NCBI GenBank assembly: GCA_913058555.1
Contig: CAJXRJ010000081.1
Coordinates: forward strand, 1 to 15,857
DNA length: 15,857 bases
Direction of reading: 5' to 3'
DNA from: an uncultured bacterium
Lineage (GTDB): Bacteria; Planctomycetota; UBA1135; GCA-002686595
Shown: in pieces, positions 4,780 to 12,129 of the stretch
Layout: each line of letters opens with the position of its first letter
Numbering within the stretch: the first letter of the stretch is position 1
Program-made: the position numbers and the translations under genes
Notes under the pieces: model-generated
What the model was told of the DNA's origin: nothing
Databases searched by the model: none
The model's input: only the letters and a program-made list of their open reading frames with translations

Positions 4780-6978
4780 ATGAAACGAATCGTCACTGCC
4801 CTCGGCATGGCTGCCCTCGCAGGCAACGCTTGGGGCGCTCCTGCGACGGGTCCGGCCGTCCAGGAAACGGGTACCGAATCACCAGCCTCACAAGTCCCTG
4901 GCACGCAGGTGGCCGGCGACCTCGTCCCCTACTTCCCCGCCAGCTCTGCGCTGGAACAGGGGGTCTCCCCCGAGGCCCTCGCCAAACTCGACTCCCTGAT
5001 ACAAGGGTTCGTGGACGCCGAGGAAGTGGTCGGCGCGGAGCTACTGATCGTCGTGAACGGTAAGGCGATCCACCACGACGCCTATGGCTGGAGCGACTTG
5101 GAGGCAAAGGTCCCGATGGAGACGGACTCGGTCTTCTGCGTACGGTCCATGACGAAGCCCTTGATCGGAACCGCGATCTTGATGCTCGCCGGCGACCGCA
5201 AGCTGAAGCTCAGCGACAAGGTCTCGGAGTACATGCCCGCCCTCGACGTCAAGGGCTGGGAAGACGTCACGATCGAGCACCTGATCACACACACGACAGG
5301 CCTACCGTACTCGTTGATCGCCGGGGCCAAACTCGACGAGCTGGGCGACATCCACGAGGTCGCGGCCCTCGGCGCGGACTACGAGCTGGAGTTCGAGCCT
5401 GGCTCGAAGCTCCAGTACAGCGACCAGGGCACCGACACGCTCACCGCGCTGATCGAAGTCGTCACGGGAATGGCGGCCGAGGACTTCGTGCGCACGCGCA
5501 TCCTGGAGCCGCTCGAAATGGACTCGAGCACCTGCGTGATGGCGGAAGGACACGAATTGCGCGGACGGAGCATCCCCAAGTACATGGGCGGCCCCGGACA
5601 GTGGAAGCGATTCTGGGGTCCGGATAAGCCGCCGCTGTTCCCGTTTTTCCTCGGGTCCCAGGGGCTCTACTCGACCGTCGAGGACTACGCCAAGTTCCTC
5701 GACATGTGGCGCCGCAAGGGCAGAGGTCCTTCGGGGCGGATCATGAAGATGACCAAGGTCAAGCGCGGCCTCACGCCCACGGATCTCCCCTTCGGAGCGG
5801 GCTCGGGCTTCCAAGGGCTCGAAACGGAATACGCCTGCCTGATGGAGCTCTGGACCCGCCAGGGCGAAGACGGTGAGAAGGAAACGGTCGCGTTCGGGCA
5901 CAGCGGCTCGGACGGCACCTACGCGTGGGCCTTCCCTGAGCAGAAGGCACTGGTGATGTACTTCACCCAGTCACGGGGTAACCCCACGGGACTGCGCGTT
6001 GAAGAGGCCCTCGGGAACATGTTCCTTGGCACCCCCTTCGATCCGAACCAAGTGGCTCCCCCGCTAGACGAGTTCCTCGGCTACTACCAAGAGAACGAGC
6101 CCGATCCCTACCGCGCAATCATCCGCGACGGGAGCGGCATCGCCCTCGAGATCCGCGGTAAGGGCGTCGTGCCGCTCTCCTACGCGGGCGGCGACAAGTT
6201 CAAGTTCCGCGACAACCCAGGGCAGGCCGTGGAGTTTGACCGGGACGAGAACGGAACCGTCACCGGCTACCACATCGGCACGAAGAACGTGGAGTACCGC
6301 TTCGAACCATCGGAGGACCTCCCAAGCGTGGACGAAGTCGTCAAGCGAGTGGCTGAGGCCCATGGGCTCGCTTCCATGGAGAAGCTCGGGCCGGTGAGGT
6401 TCCGCGTCAAGATCGAGATCAAGAAGCTCGGCCTGACAGGGGAAGCCACAAGCCTGCTCCAATGGCCGGACAAGTACCGCGTCAATAGTTCCATGGGCCC
6501 AGACGTGGAACGGGTCGCCTTCGACGGCGAGGATGTGTACTACGCCCTGGGCGACACCGAGCCCGCCAAACTGGAAGGCGAGCGCGCCGATACCATGCGC
6601 CTCGACCACGTTTTTGCGCGCCTCGGCGACCTCAAGCGCTGGCACCCGACCCTGCGCGTCATCGAGCGAGTGGATGACGGCGGCAAGGACATCCTCTTGC
6701 TGCGTACCGGCGACCTGAACGGCCCTGCCAACACCCTCTATGTCCAATGGCCGTCGGGGCGAGTCATGATGGCCGACACCGTGATCTTCGCCGAAGGCAT
6801 GGGCCGGATCGGGCAACGCATGAAGTTCCAGGACTTCCGCGAGGTGTCGGGCATGACCATTCCCCACCGCACGGAGATCACGATCCCCAACCCCATCATT
6901 GGAACCGTGGTCACCACCATCGAGGAGATGGAGGTGGGCGTCCCAGCGCCCGAGGGCGTCTTCCAGATGAAGGACTAG
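4780..6978 (+). CDS. Secreted serine hydrolase (beta-lactamase class C/PBP4b-like) with extra C-terminal domain
   Basis: The 732-residue protein begins with a signal peptide (about 1-20, ending NAWGA). Residues about 65-420 form a beta-lactamase-related serine hydrolase domain (PF00144 type). The nucleophile motif is S123-M-T-K126, the tyrosine motif Y213-S-D (usually YxN), and the third box FGH374SGSDG. Such enzymes act outside the cytoplasm as esterases, D-aminopeptidases or peptidases; true beta-lactamase activity is unlikely to be their job. Residues about 430-520 resemble the small beta domain that often follows this fold (EFLGYY...). The last 200 residues (about 525-732) resemble lipoprotein-carrier-type (LolA-like) beta sheets, an unusual fusion that roughly doubles the usual 350-400 residue length. 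The gene follows the TetR gene by 54 bp, so the two are probably co-transcribed. Confidence 0.9.
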   Translation: MKRIVTALGMAALAGNAWGAPATGPAVQETGTESPASQVPGTQVAGDLVPYFPASSALEQGVSPEALAKLDSLIQGFVDAEEVVGAELLIVVNGKAIHHDAYGWSDLEAKVPMETDSVFCVRSMTKPLIGTAILMLAGDRKLKLSDKVSEYMPALDVKGWEDVTIEHLITHTTGLPYSLIAGAKLDELGDIHEVAALGADYELEFEPGSKLQYSDQGTDTLTALIEVVTGMAAEDFVRTRILEPLEMDSSTCVMAEGHELRGRSIPKYMGGPGQWKRFWGPDKPPLFPFFLGSQGLYSTVEDYAKFLDMWRRKGRGPSGRIMKMTKVKRGLTPTDLPFGAGSGFQGLETEYACLMELWTRQGEDGEKETVAFGHSGSDGTYAWAFPEQKALVMYFTQSRGNPTGLRVEEALGNMFLGTPFDPNQVAPPLDEFLGYYQENEPDPYRAIIRDGSGIALEIRGKGVVPLSYAGGDKFKFRDNPGQAVEFDRDENGTVTGYHIGTKNVEYRFEPSEDLPSVDEVVKRVAEAHGLASMEKLGPVRFRVKIEIKKLGLTGEATSLLQWPDKYRVNSSMGPDVERVAFDGEDVYYALGDTEPAKLEGERADTMRLDHVFARLGDLKRWHPTLRVIERVDDGGKDILLLRTGDLNGPANTLYVQWPSGRVMMADTVIFAEGMGRIGQRMKFQDFREVSGMTIPHRTEITIPNPIIGTVVTTIEEMEVGVPAPEGVFQMKD

Positions 6979-7020
6979 TGCCATGAACGCGGAGCTCGCG
7001 GCCTAAGCTTCCAAGTCCGC

Positions 7021-7036
7021 CGGCCCTGACGGGCCG
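7021..7036. terminator. Hairpin between convergent genes
   Basis: CGGCCC (7021-7026) pairs with GGGCCG (7031-7036) around TGAC, in the 59-bp gap between the convergent serine hydrolase and barrel-like protein genes. No T-run follows on either strand, so termination activity is uncertain. Confidence 0.35.
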
Positions 7037-7037
7037 C

Positions 7038-7832
7038 CTATCGGATCCTGCCGAAGTTCATCGTGAGGCCGATCTGCAGCGCATCGGGCGGAGCGTCGTC
7101 GTTCAAGCCAACGGCGACGCTCGCGTCAAGAATCAGCGAGGGAGCCACGGCGTGGGCCACGCCGACCGTGGCCACCGCGGGGGACACGTCCTCGTCGATG
7201 GCGAGCTGGGCGAACTCGACGAAGCCGGACAGCTGGTCGGTGATCGGCCGCGACGCCGCGATGGCCGCGAGGCTCTGACTCTGGGTCCCCGCGCCGCCTG
7301 GGTCACCGATGAAGTCCGTTTGGAAGTAGCCCGTGAGGCCTGCCCCGCCCTCCAGCGTTTGGGACACGATGGCGGCCAGGGAGAAATCGAGCTCGCCCGA
7401 AGAGAACGTGGAGTTGGCCGTGGGTAGCTTCGTGGCGAGCTGGAACGCCCCCGAGGTGCCGCCGTCCGTTTCAAGGAACCGGTGCCTCGCGCCGACGAAC
7501 AGATCCCCCGTGCCGTCCACGCGCGCGCCGGCCACCTCCAGACGCTGATAGACCGGCACTCCCACGTAGATCTCCGTGCGCTCCCCCGCGCCGTACTTGA
7601 GGGTCGCAGGCGCCGACACCGTGTCTTCCCGATCGATGGCCCCTCCGGCCTCGAGCTCGAGGGTCCCGTCTGCGGCGGTGTTGGTGTCCGAAGAGAACGT
7701 CGGCCGCTGGGGCGTGGCGGGCTCGCCGCCGGGGAGGGAGCGACAGCTGGCAGCGAGGAGAGCGATGCCCACAAGAAGGGCGCCGCCGTGTGGCGCAATG
7801 CACGGAGTGCTAGCGGCGATCGATCGGTTCAT
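7038..7832 (-). CDS. Putative outer-membrane beta-barrel/transporter-like lipoprotein
   Basis: From the ATG at 7832 the product has 264 residues. It starts with a hydrophobic signal (GGALLVGIALLAASC), with Cys30 as a possible but imperfect lipobox cysteine. The mature part has alternating beta-strand patterns with repeated glycine and aromatic residues: TLELEAGGAIDRE, ERTEIYVGVPVYQRLE, GDLFVGARHRF, FQLATKLPT, and a final strand LQIGLTMNFGRIR. This is like the MetA-pathway/phenol-degradation transporter-type barrels (PF13557-like), which probably sit in the outer membrane. An upstream GTG or ATG would add 19 residues but displace the signal. It follows the Old Yellow Enzyme gene on the same strand after 75 bp, so they may share a transcript. 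Substrate is unknown. Confidence 0.7.
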   Translation of the reverse strand: MNRSIAASTPCIAPHGGALLVGIALLAASCRSLPGGEPATPQRPTFSSDTNTAADGTLELEAGGAIDREDTVSAPATLKYGAGERTEIYVGVPVYQRLEVAGARVDGTGDLFVGARHRFLETDGGTSGAFQLATKLPTANSTFSSGELDFSLAAIVSQTLEGGAGLTGYFQTDFIGDPGGAGTQSQSLAAIAASRPITDQLSGFVEFAQLAIDEDVSPAVATVGVAHAVAPSLILDASVAVGLNDDAPPDALQIGLTMNFGRIR

Positions 7833-7907
7833 GGCTTGGTCTACAAATGGCCGAGGGAGGCCCAACGCAGCGCGCCGAGCCTCCCCCACCTTGACACATT
7901 TCTCGCC

Positions 7908-9008
7908 TCAGGCCGAGTAGACAGGGAAGTCCGTGTACCCCTCCTCCACGTGCTCGCCCGAGTACCACTGCGAGGGATCAGAGTCGGCGAGGGGCCATCC
8001 GTTCCTGTATCGCTCGATCAAGTCGGGGTTGGCAATGTATGGGCGGCCGATCGCGATCATGTCCGCATCACCGGACTGGATCGCCGCCTCGGCAGCGTCC
8101 ACGTCGTAGCCGCAGTTGCCCATCAAGGGGCCATCGAAGACTTCACGGAACTCGGAGAGCTTCATGGGCTCGCCGAGTTCATGGAAACCGAACCCGAGGC
8201 CATCCATGACGTGCAGGTACGCGAGGCCAAAGGCATTCAGTTCCTTGGCGGCATAGAGGAAGGTCTCGCGGTAGTCCGGCGAGCCCATGTCGTTGAAGAC
8301 GCCGTTCGGGGAAAGGCGCACCCCGATGCGGTTGGCGGGGAAGACCTTCGTGACGGCTTCCAGGATCTCGCGGAGGAATCGGAACCGGTTTTGAGGGGAA
8401 CCGCCGTAACCGTCGGTCCGGTGGTTCGTCTTGGACTGCAGGAACTCGTCCAGCAGGTAGCCGTTCGCACTGTGGATCTCAATGCCGTCGAAACCCGCGC
8501 GTTTGGCCCGCTGCGCCGCCTGCACGTAGTCCTGGACGATCCCGGGAATCTCCGATTCATCCAGGGCCCGGGGGGTCTCATGGGGCTTCTTACCGTCCGC
8601 CGTGTGGACGCCCTCGCCGTTGATCGCGATGGCCGAGGGGGCCACGGGCAGGTCCCCGCCGAGAAAGCTCGAGTGGGCGGCGCGTCCGCAGTGCCAGAAC
8701 TGCAGGAAAACGCGGGAGCCCGCGGCGTGGATCGCCTCTACCACCGGCCGCCAGCCCTCCTCATGGGCGTCCTCGTAGATTCCAGGGGACTTGACCCAGC
8801 CGTTGCCCTGGGCCGAGACCGTCGTGGCCTCGGTGATGATCAGGCCCGCCCCGGAGCGCTGGGCGTAGTACTTGGCCATGACCTCGGTCGGAACCCGGTC
8901 CTCGCCGGCCCGGGCGCGGGTCATCGGGGCCAAGGCCACGCGGTTCTTGAGCGCGAGGTCGTGGAGATTGAGGGGCTCAAGCAGGCGCTCGGGGACGGAT
9001 GCGGTCAT
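7908..9008 (-). CDS. Old Yellow Enzyme family alkene reductase (NemA-like)
   Basis: The 366-residue protein is a full-length classical Old Yellow Enzyme, an FMN-dependent NAD(P)H ene-reductase acting on activated C=C bonds and in some members nitro compounds. Visible signatures: LAPMTR (26-31, FMN site), IHSANGYLLDEFL with the substrate-binding pair H179/N182, TDGYGGSPQNR with the proton donor Y201, RLSP (231-234) and GRPYIANPDL (321-330, FMN phosphate). There is no signal peptide, so it is cytoplasmic. It starts at ATG 9008, divergent from the lipoprotein gene at 9160 across a 151-bp shared promoter region. It probably protects against electrophiles. The actual substrate cannot be read from the sequence. 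Confidence 0.95.
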   Translation of the reverse strand: MTASVPERLLEPLNLHDLALKNRVALAPMTRARAGEDRVPTEVMAKYYAQRSGAGLIITEATTVSAQGNGWVKSPGIYEDAHEEGWRPVVEAIHAAGSRVFLQFWHCGRAAHSSFLGGDLPVAPSAIAINGEGVHTADGKKPHETPRALDESEIPGIVQDYVQAAQRAKRAGFDGIEIHSANGYLLDEFLQSKTNHRTDGYGGSPQNRFRFLREILEAVTKVFPANRIGVRLSPNGVFNDMGSPDYRETFLYAAKELNAFGLAYLHVMDGLGFGFHELGEPMKLSEFREVFDGPLMGNCGYDVDAAEAAIQSGDADMIAIGRPYIANPDLIERYRNGWPLADSDPSQWYSGEHVEEGYTDFPVYSA

Positions 9009-9159
9009 GGAATTCGATGATGGGAGTCGTGGTCAGGAATCGAACGCAGTTACTAGGACGTAGCCCCGTAGCCACAAGCTGACGCGTGGCACAAAGTCGT
9101 CTTCCACGTGGGCGTCCCTTCGTCGGTGACCTGTCCCTGGCCCCTCCCCTGTAGCTATC

Positions 9160-9792
9160 GTGAGAATCCTGATCCCCGCCCTGCTGGCCCTCGTTTCCGC
9201 TTGCCAGACGCCCCTCGCCCCTACGAACCGGCCGATCCAGGAGGCACCCGCCCTCGTGGGCGACTGGACCATGGTCCTGGAGGGCCTCGGCGACGATGAG
9301 GAGATCTGGCCCCTGAGGTTCGAATTGATCGAACCGGAGGACGAGAACTCGTTCCTGTGGCAACTGGGGCTTCGATCGGCGCCATCGAAAACCCGCTACC
9401 GGGCGGCCGCCCAGTTCCCGTCAGGTGAGGGCGAGACTTTGGATATGACCTTCGATTGCCAGGTCGTCGAAGCGTCTGGCAGACGCTACCTCACCTTCCA
9501 GAGGGCGCTCAAGGAGAGCGAAATGCCCTTCATCTACCTGTTTGAGGTGCCGTTGCAGAACACCCTGCGAATGGAACTCGAGGGCGACGAACTCCGGCTC
9601 CTCATGCACGAGAAGCGGTACCTCTGGGTGCCGATGGCATTCTCCGGGCGATTGGAGATCGGAAAAGAGGAGGAGTCGCCCGGGATTTTTGGCGCCCTGG
9701 TCCCAACCCTCGACGCCGCCCTGGACGCCTACGAAGACACACGCGAAGAAGATTGGACCGTGCTTTGCCGTGGGAAACGCGCGGACCGCTAG
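9160..9792 (+). CDS. Lipoprotein of unknown function
   Basis: The 210-residue product starts with GTG at 9160 and a compact lipoprotein signal, MRILIPALLALVSAC, with lipobox VSAC and lipidated Cys15. The mature part opens with LVGDWTMVLEGL, reminiscent of the GxW start of lipocalin-like beta barrels. It continues as alternating beta strands with many acidic residues (FELIEPEDENSFLWQLGL, EVPLQNTLRMELEGDELRLLMHEKRYLWV). No catalytic motif is visible. It is probably anchored in a membrane facing the periplasm. It is divergent from the Old Yellow Enzyme gene, and the membrane protein gene downstream on the same strand starts about 104 bp later, so they may be co-transcribed. Confidence 0.75.
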   Translation: MRILIPALLALVSACQTPLAPTNRPIQEAPALVGDWTMVLEGLGDDEEIWPLRFELIEPEDENSFLWQLGLRSAPSKTRYRAAAQFPSGEGETLDMTFDCQVVEASGRRYLTFQRALKESEMPFIYLFEVPLQNTLRMELEGDELRLLMHEKRYLWVPMAFSGRLEIGKEEESPGIFGALVPTLDAALDAYEDTREEDWTVLCRGKRADR

Positions 9793-9896
9793 CGGAGCTC
9801 ATCGGTGAATGCAGAACGGACCGCCGTTGGGAGCCCGTTCGGATCTCCCGCCGAATGGGCGACTCGGCGCCCGCGGTTTTGTCGAATGGACTCCCG

Positions 9897-11081
9897 ATGA
9901 AGGTGCTCAGTCCCCTGCTAGCTGCTCCGACCTACGCTAAGGCCCGACTCGCCCTCGGGATCAGCGGCGTAGGCACGTTCGTTGTCCTGAGCATCATCGC
10001 GGCGGCGGCGCGACTTCCCCACCGGATCTTTGAAGAGAAAGACGGCGGCCTCTTCACGGACGCGTCGCTTCTCGCGGTCTGGCTGGCGGCGGTGGCGCTG
10101 CTCACCCTGCCCTTCGAAGCCCTCGGCGGGTACTTCCTCCCGAAGCGTCACGGGCGTCGCCACCTCGAGGGCGGCGATTGGGCCGTCAGCTGGCTACGAG
10201 GGGCCCTCGTCGTCACCCTGACCATGAGCCTCTCCGGCGCCTTGGTGATTCTCGGCGGTACCTACGCGGGCCGCATCGGCGCCATCGGCATGCTGGGCCT
10301 CGTCGTCGTCAGCCTCGCGGGGCTCCAGGGATGGATCGCCCGTCTAGTGGGCGGTCTGCGGGTGGTGCGACCGGAACTCGGTGCCCTCGAGGACGAGCTG
10401 CGGACCATGGGCTTCATCGTGCCGGAGATCGTCGTCTTCGACTCCGAGGACGAGGGCTTCACCGGCGGCATCGTCGGCCTTCCCACTGCGGAGAAGATCG
10501 TCTTGCCCCTGCGGTGGGTGGCGACACTCGAAACGAAGAGCCTCGCGGTCCTCGTGGCCCGGCGCTCGACCCTCGTGGACCGGGGGATGCGGGCCATGGG
10601 ACTTGGGGGCGCCATGGCCTGGACCCTCGTGGCCTTCGGGCTAGCCACGTACCTGCCCGGGGCAGGTGTCGCCGGGGTCGCGGAACTCCTGACCACGTCC
10701 CTTTGGTTCACGGTGCTCTCGTTCATGGGGCTCCTGTTCCTCCCCACGCCCAGCCGCGCCGCGGCGATCGCGGCGGACGCTTTTGTGGTCGAGAACGACG
10801 AGGACCGCAAGTGCGCCCTGATCGCCGCCTTGCAGAGCCTCGACCGCTTCGCCGACGACGAGCCCGAGCGCACCGAGCAGGTCGAGCGCATCTTCCACCC
10901 CGTCCCCTCCCTCGGGTCAAGGCGACGCGCCCTCGAGAATCCCATCACCGAGGTGGCCCCTTGGCACTTGGCGCGGACGGCAATTTTCCTCTCGATCGCG
11001 GCGCTCAATCCTCTGAGTCGGCTGGTGCACTGCAACGCGGGGCGCCCCGACCTGTGGATCTTCCTTCCCGCGGATGGCTAG
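9897..11081 (+). CDS. Membrane protein, apparently an inactive M48-type peptidase
   Basis: From ATG 9897 the protein has 394 residues and about five to six membrane spans (near 18-36, 56-75, 100-122, 125-145, 237-255, 265-282). The middle follows the layout of M48 (HtpX/Ste24-like) integral-membrane metallopeptidases: VVFDSEDEGFTGG (179-191) resembles the substrate-groove segment, KIVLPLRWVATLETKSLAVLVA precedes the helix that normally carries HExxH, AAAIAADAFV matches the third-ligand helix (usually ExxAD), and FHPVPSLGSRRRAL matches the common C-terminal HPP-x-x-x-R-x-x-x-L motif. Here HExxH reads RRSTL (about 222-226) and the Glu ligand is Ala, so zinc catalysis should be lost. In-frame starts at 9753 and 9855 exist, but the extra residues look non-coding and overlap the preceding gene. 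Confidence 0.7.
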   Translation: MKVLSPLLAAPTYAKARLALGISGVGTFVVLSIIAAAARLPHRIFEEKDGGLFTDASLLAVWLAAVALLTLPFEALGGYFLPKRHGRRHLEGGDWAVSWLRGALVVTLTMSLSGALVILGGTYAGRIGAIGMLGLVVVSLAGLQGWIARLVGGLRVVRPELGALEDELRTMGFIVPEIVVFDSEDEGFTGGIVGLPTAEKIVLPLRWVATLETKSLAVLVARRSTLVDRGMRAMGLGGAMAWTLVAFGLATYLPGAGVAGVAELLTTSLWFTVLSFMGLLFLPTPSRAAAIAADAFVVENDEDRKCALIAALQSLDRFADDEPERTEQVERIFHPVPSLGSRRRALENPITEVAPWHLARTAIFLSIAALNPLSRLVHCNAGRPDLWIFLPADG

Positions 11082-11102
11082 CCGCCGAATCGGAGCGAAA
11101 TA

Positions 11103-11142
11103 GAAAGCGGCGCGGACCTCGAAGGAGGTCCGCGCCGCTTTC
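11103..11142. terminator. Bidirectional terminator, 18-bp perfect stem
   Basis: Positions 11103-11120 pair without mismatch with 11125-11142 around the tetraloop GAAG. The stem starts GAAAGCGGCGCGG, giving an A-run on one side and a T-run on the other in both directions. It sits between the convergent M48-like membrane protein gene (stop at 11081) and the YCII-like lipoprotein gene (stop at 11172), so it can end both transcripts. Confidence 0.92.
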
Positions 11143-11171
11143 CTATGGCAGGCGTAGCTTCGGCGGGACGG

Positions 11172-11912
11172 CTACTTCATCTCCGCGACGGAGGTGGAGG
11201 AAACCCACGGGTGATAGAGGAAGTCGTCGGCGACCGGGCCCATGGCGCCCATGAATTCGGCGGCTTCGGCGGATGTCCGGCAATCGACGGCGATCAGAGT
11301 GGAGCCTTCGAAGCCTCCACCGACGCAATGGCCAGAGAACAGGACGATCTCGTCCATGCGCTGGATCATGGCGTCCATCGCCGAGGAAGTCGGGACTTCG
11401 ACAATGACGTACGGACGGGCGACGATCATGTCGTCCCCGCGCTCCATACGACTGCCGCGCTCCATGCCGGGAATGGCACGGATGTCGTCGGCGCAGATGA
11501 ACGGAACCGACCTGACCTCGAGGACGCCAGCCTCCACGGCCGGGTCGCTGCAAACGCGCGAATGGACGTCGCTGGTGTTCGCCGAGTCATAGAAGCCGAT
11601 GCTGCGCATGCTGGGTTCAGCGCGCGGAGCGACGACCGGGCCGGAAGCCAAGAGAAGGTCTCCCTCGGCGAGCTCCGCGGTGAAGTCCATGTGCGCCTGG
11701 GTCAGGGCACCCATCTCTGCGCGGTCGATCGCGTCCTGGGCGGGCCCGCGGCGCATGATGACCATGGTGTAGGCCTGGCCCGACCGCACGGCGACGTCGT
11801 AGGGAGCCATCGACGGCTCGACCTCCACAGAGGCCTGGGTCGAGGAGCAGGCCGCGGCACCAAGTGCTAGGAGTGCGAGGGGCCAGTTGGCGAGCTGCGT
11901 ACGGATCGACAT
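11172..11912 (-). CDS. Lipoprotein with two YCII-like modules
   Basis: From ATG 11912 the product has 246 residues; an AAAGAA stretch upstream may serve as ribosome-binding site. It opens with a lipoprotein signal, LALLALGAAAC, with Cys22 as probable lipid site. Residues about 47-140 follow the YCII pattern of the ferredoxin-like (dimeric alpha/beta barrel) fold: YTMVIMRRG, AHMDFTAELAEGDLLLASGPV with H74, then CSDPAVEAGVLEV with D123 and SVPF. Residues about 167-240 repeat it in degenerate form: PYVIVEV, MDEIVLFSGHC, TLIAVDCRTSAEAAEFM, then HPW. The linker contains RGSRMERGDD. YCII domains are usually cytoplasmic and single, so a tandem membrane-anchored form is unusual. Function is unknown. 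It is preceded by the secreted HAF-repeat gene on the same strand with a 217-bp gap, so it probably has its own promoter. Confidence 0.75.
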   Translation of the reverse strand: MSIRTQLANWPLALLALGAAACSSTQASVEVEPSMAPYDVAVRSGQAYTMVIMRRGPAQDAIDRAEMGALTQAHMDFTAELAEGDLLLASGPVVAPRAEPSMRSIGFYDSANTSDVHSRVCSDPAVEAGVLEVRSVPFICADDIRAIPGMERGSRMERGDDMIVARPYVIVEVPTSSAMDAMIQRMDEIVLFSGHCVGGGFEGSTLIAVDCRTSAEAAEFMGAMGPVADDFLYHPWVSSTSVAEMK

Positions 11913-11977
11913 GTTGATTTCTTTCGGATCGAGGTGAGGGCACCCCGCGGATACCGCGGGCGGTCTGCCTCCTCCTC

Positions 11978-11995
11978 GACCGGATCGACCGGATC
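11978..11995. repeat. Tandem 9-bp repeat GACCGGATC x2
   Basis: Two exact adjacent copies of GACCGGATC lie about 65 bp upstream of the YCII-like lipoprotein start, in the 217-bp gap after the secreted protein gene. They could be a regulator-binding pair. Chance in GC-rich DNA is also possible. Nothing else in this gap stands out. Confidence 0.3.
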
Positions 11996-12129
11996 CTTGA
12001 GAGGTCGTTTCCCGCGATATGGGAATGCCCCCCGGGCTAGCCACCGCGTCGGCGCACCGCCTCTCGGGCTTTCCGTACTGGATCCTTGCCTGGCACCCCC
12101 CAAGGCCTACCCCCCAGCGACATGGGGAC

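Noticed and set aside
6064..6984. Minus-strand 306-codon open frame
   Set aside because: It is antisense to the serine hydrolase. It is rich in His, Val, Asp and Leu as expected from reversed GC-rich codons, with no motif.
4138..9008. TetR regulator and Old Yellow Enzyme as a NemR-NemA pair
   Set aside because: They lie about 3 kb apart on opposite strands with other genes between, and the palindrome in the TetR promoter was not found before the Old Yellow Enzyme gene.
7482..9020. Plus-strand 512-codon open frame, the longest in its area
   Set aside because: It is antisense to the Old Yellow Enzyme, which has all family motifs, and to the barrel-like protein. The translation shows no domain and a composition typical of a GC-rich shadow frame.
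9030..9075. tRNA-like stretch on the minus strand (GTTCGATTC plus a CCAC end)
   Set aside because: The bases around the T-loop-like sequence do not form a T stem and no anticodon or D arm can be drawn. It lies in the divergent promoter region of the Old Yellow Enzyme.
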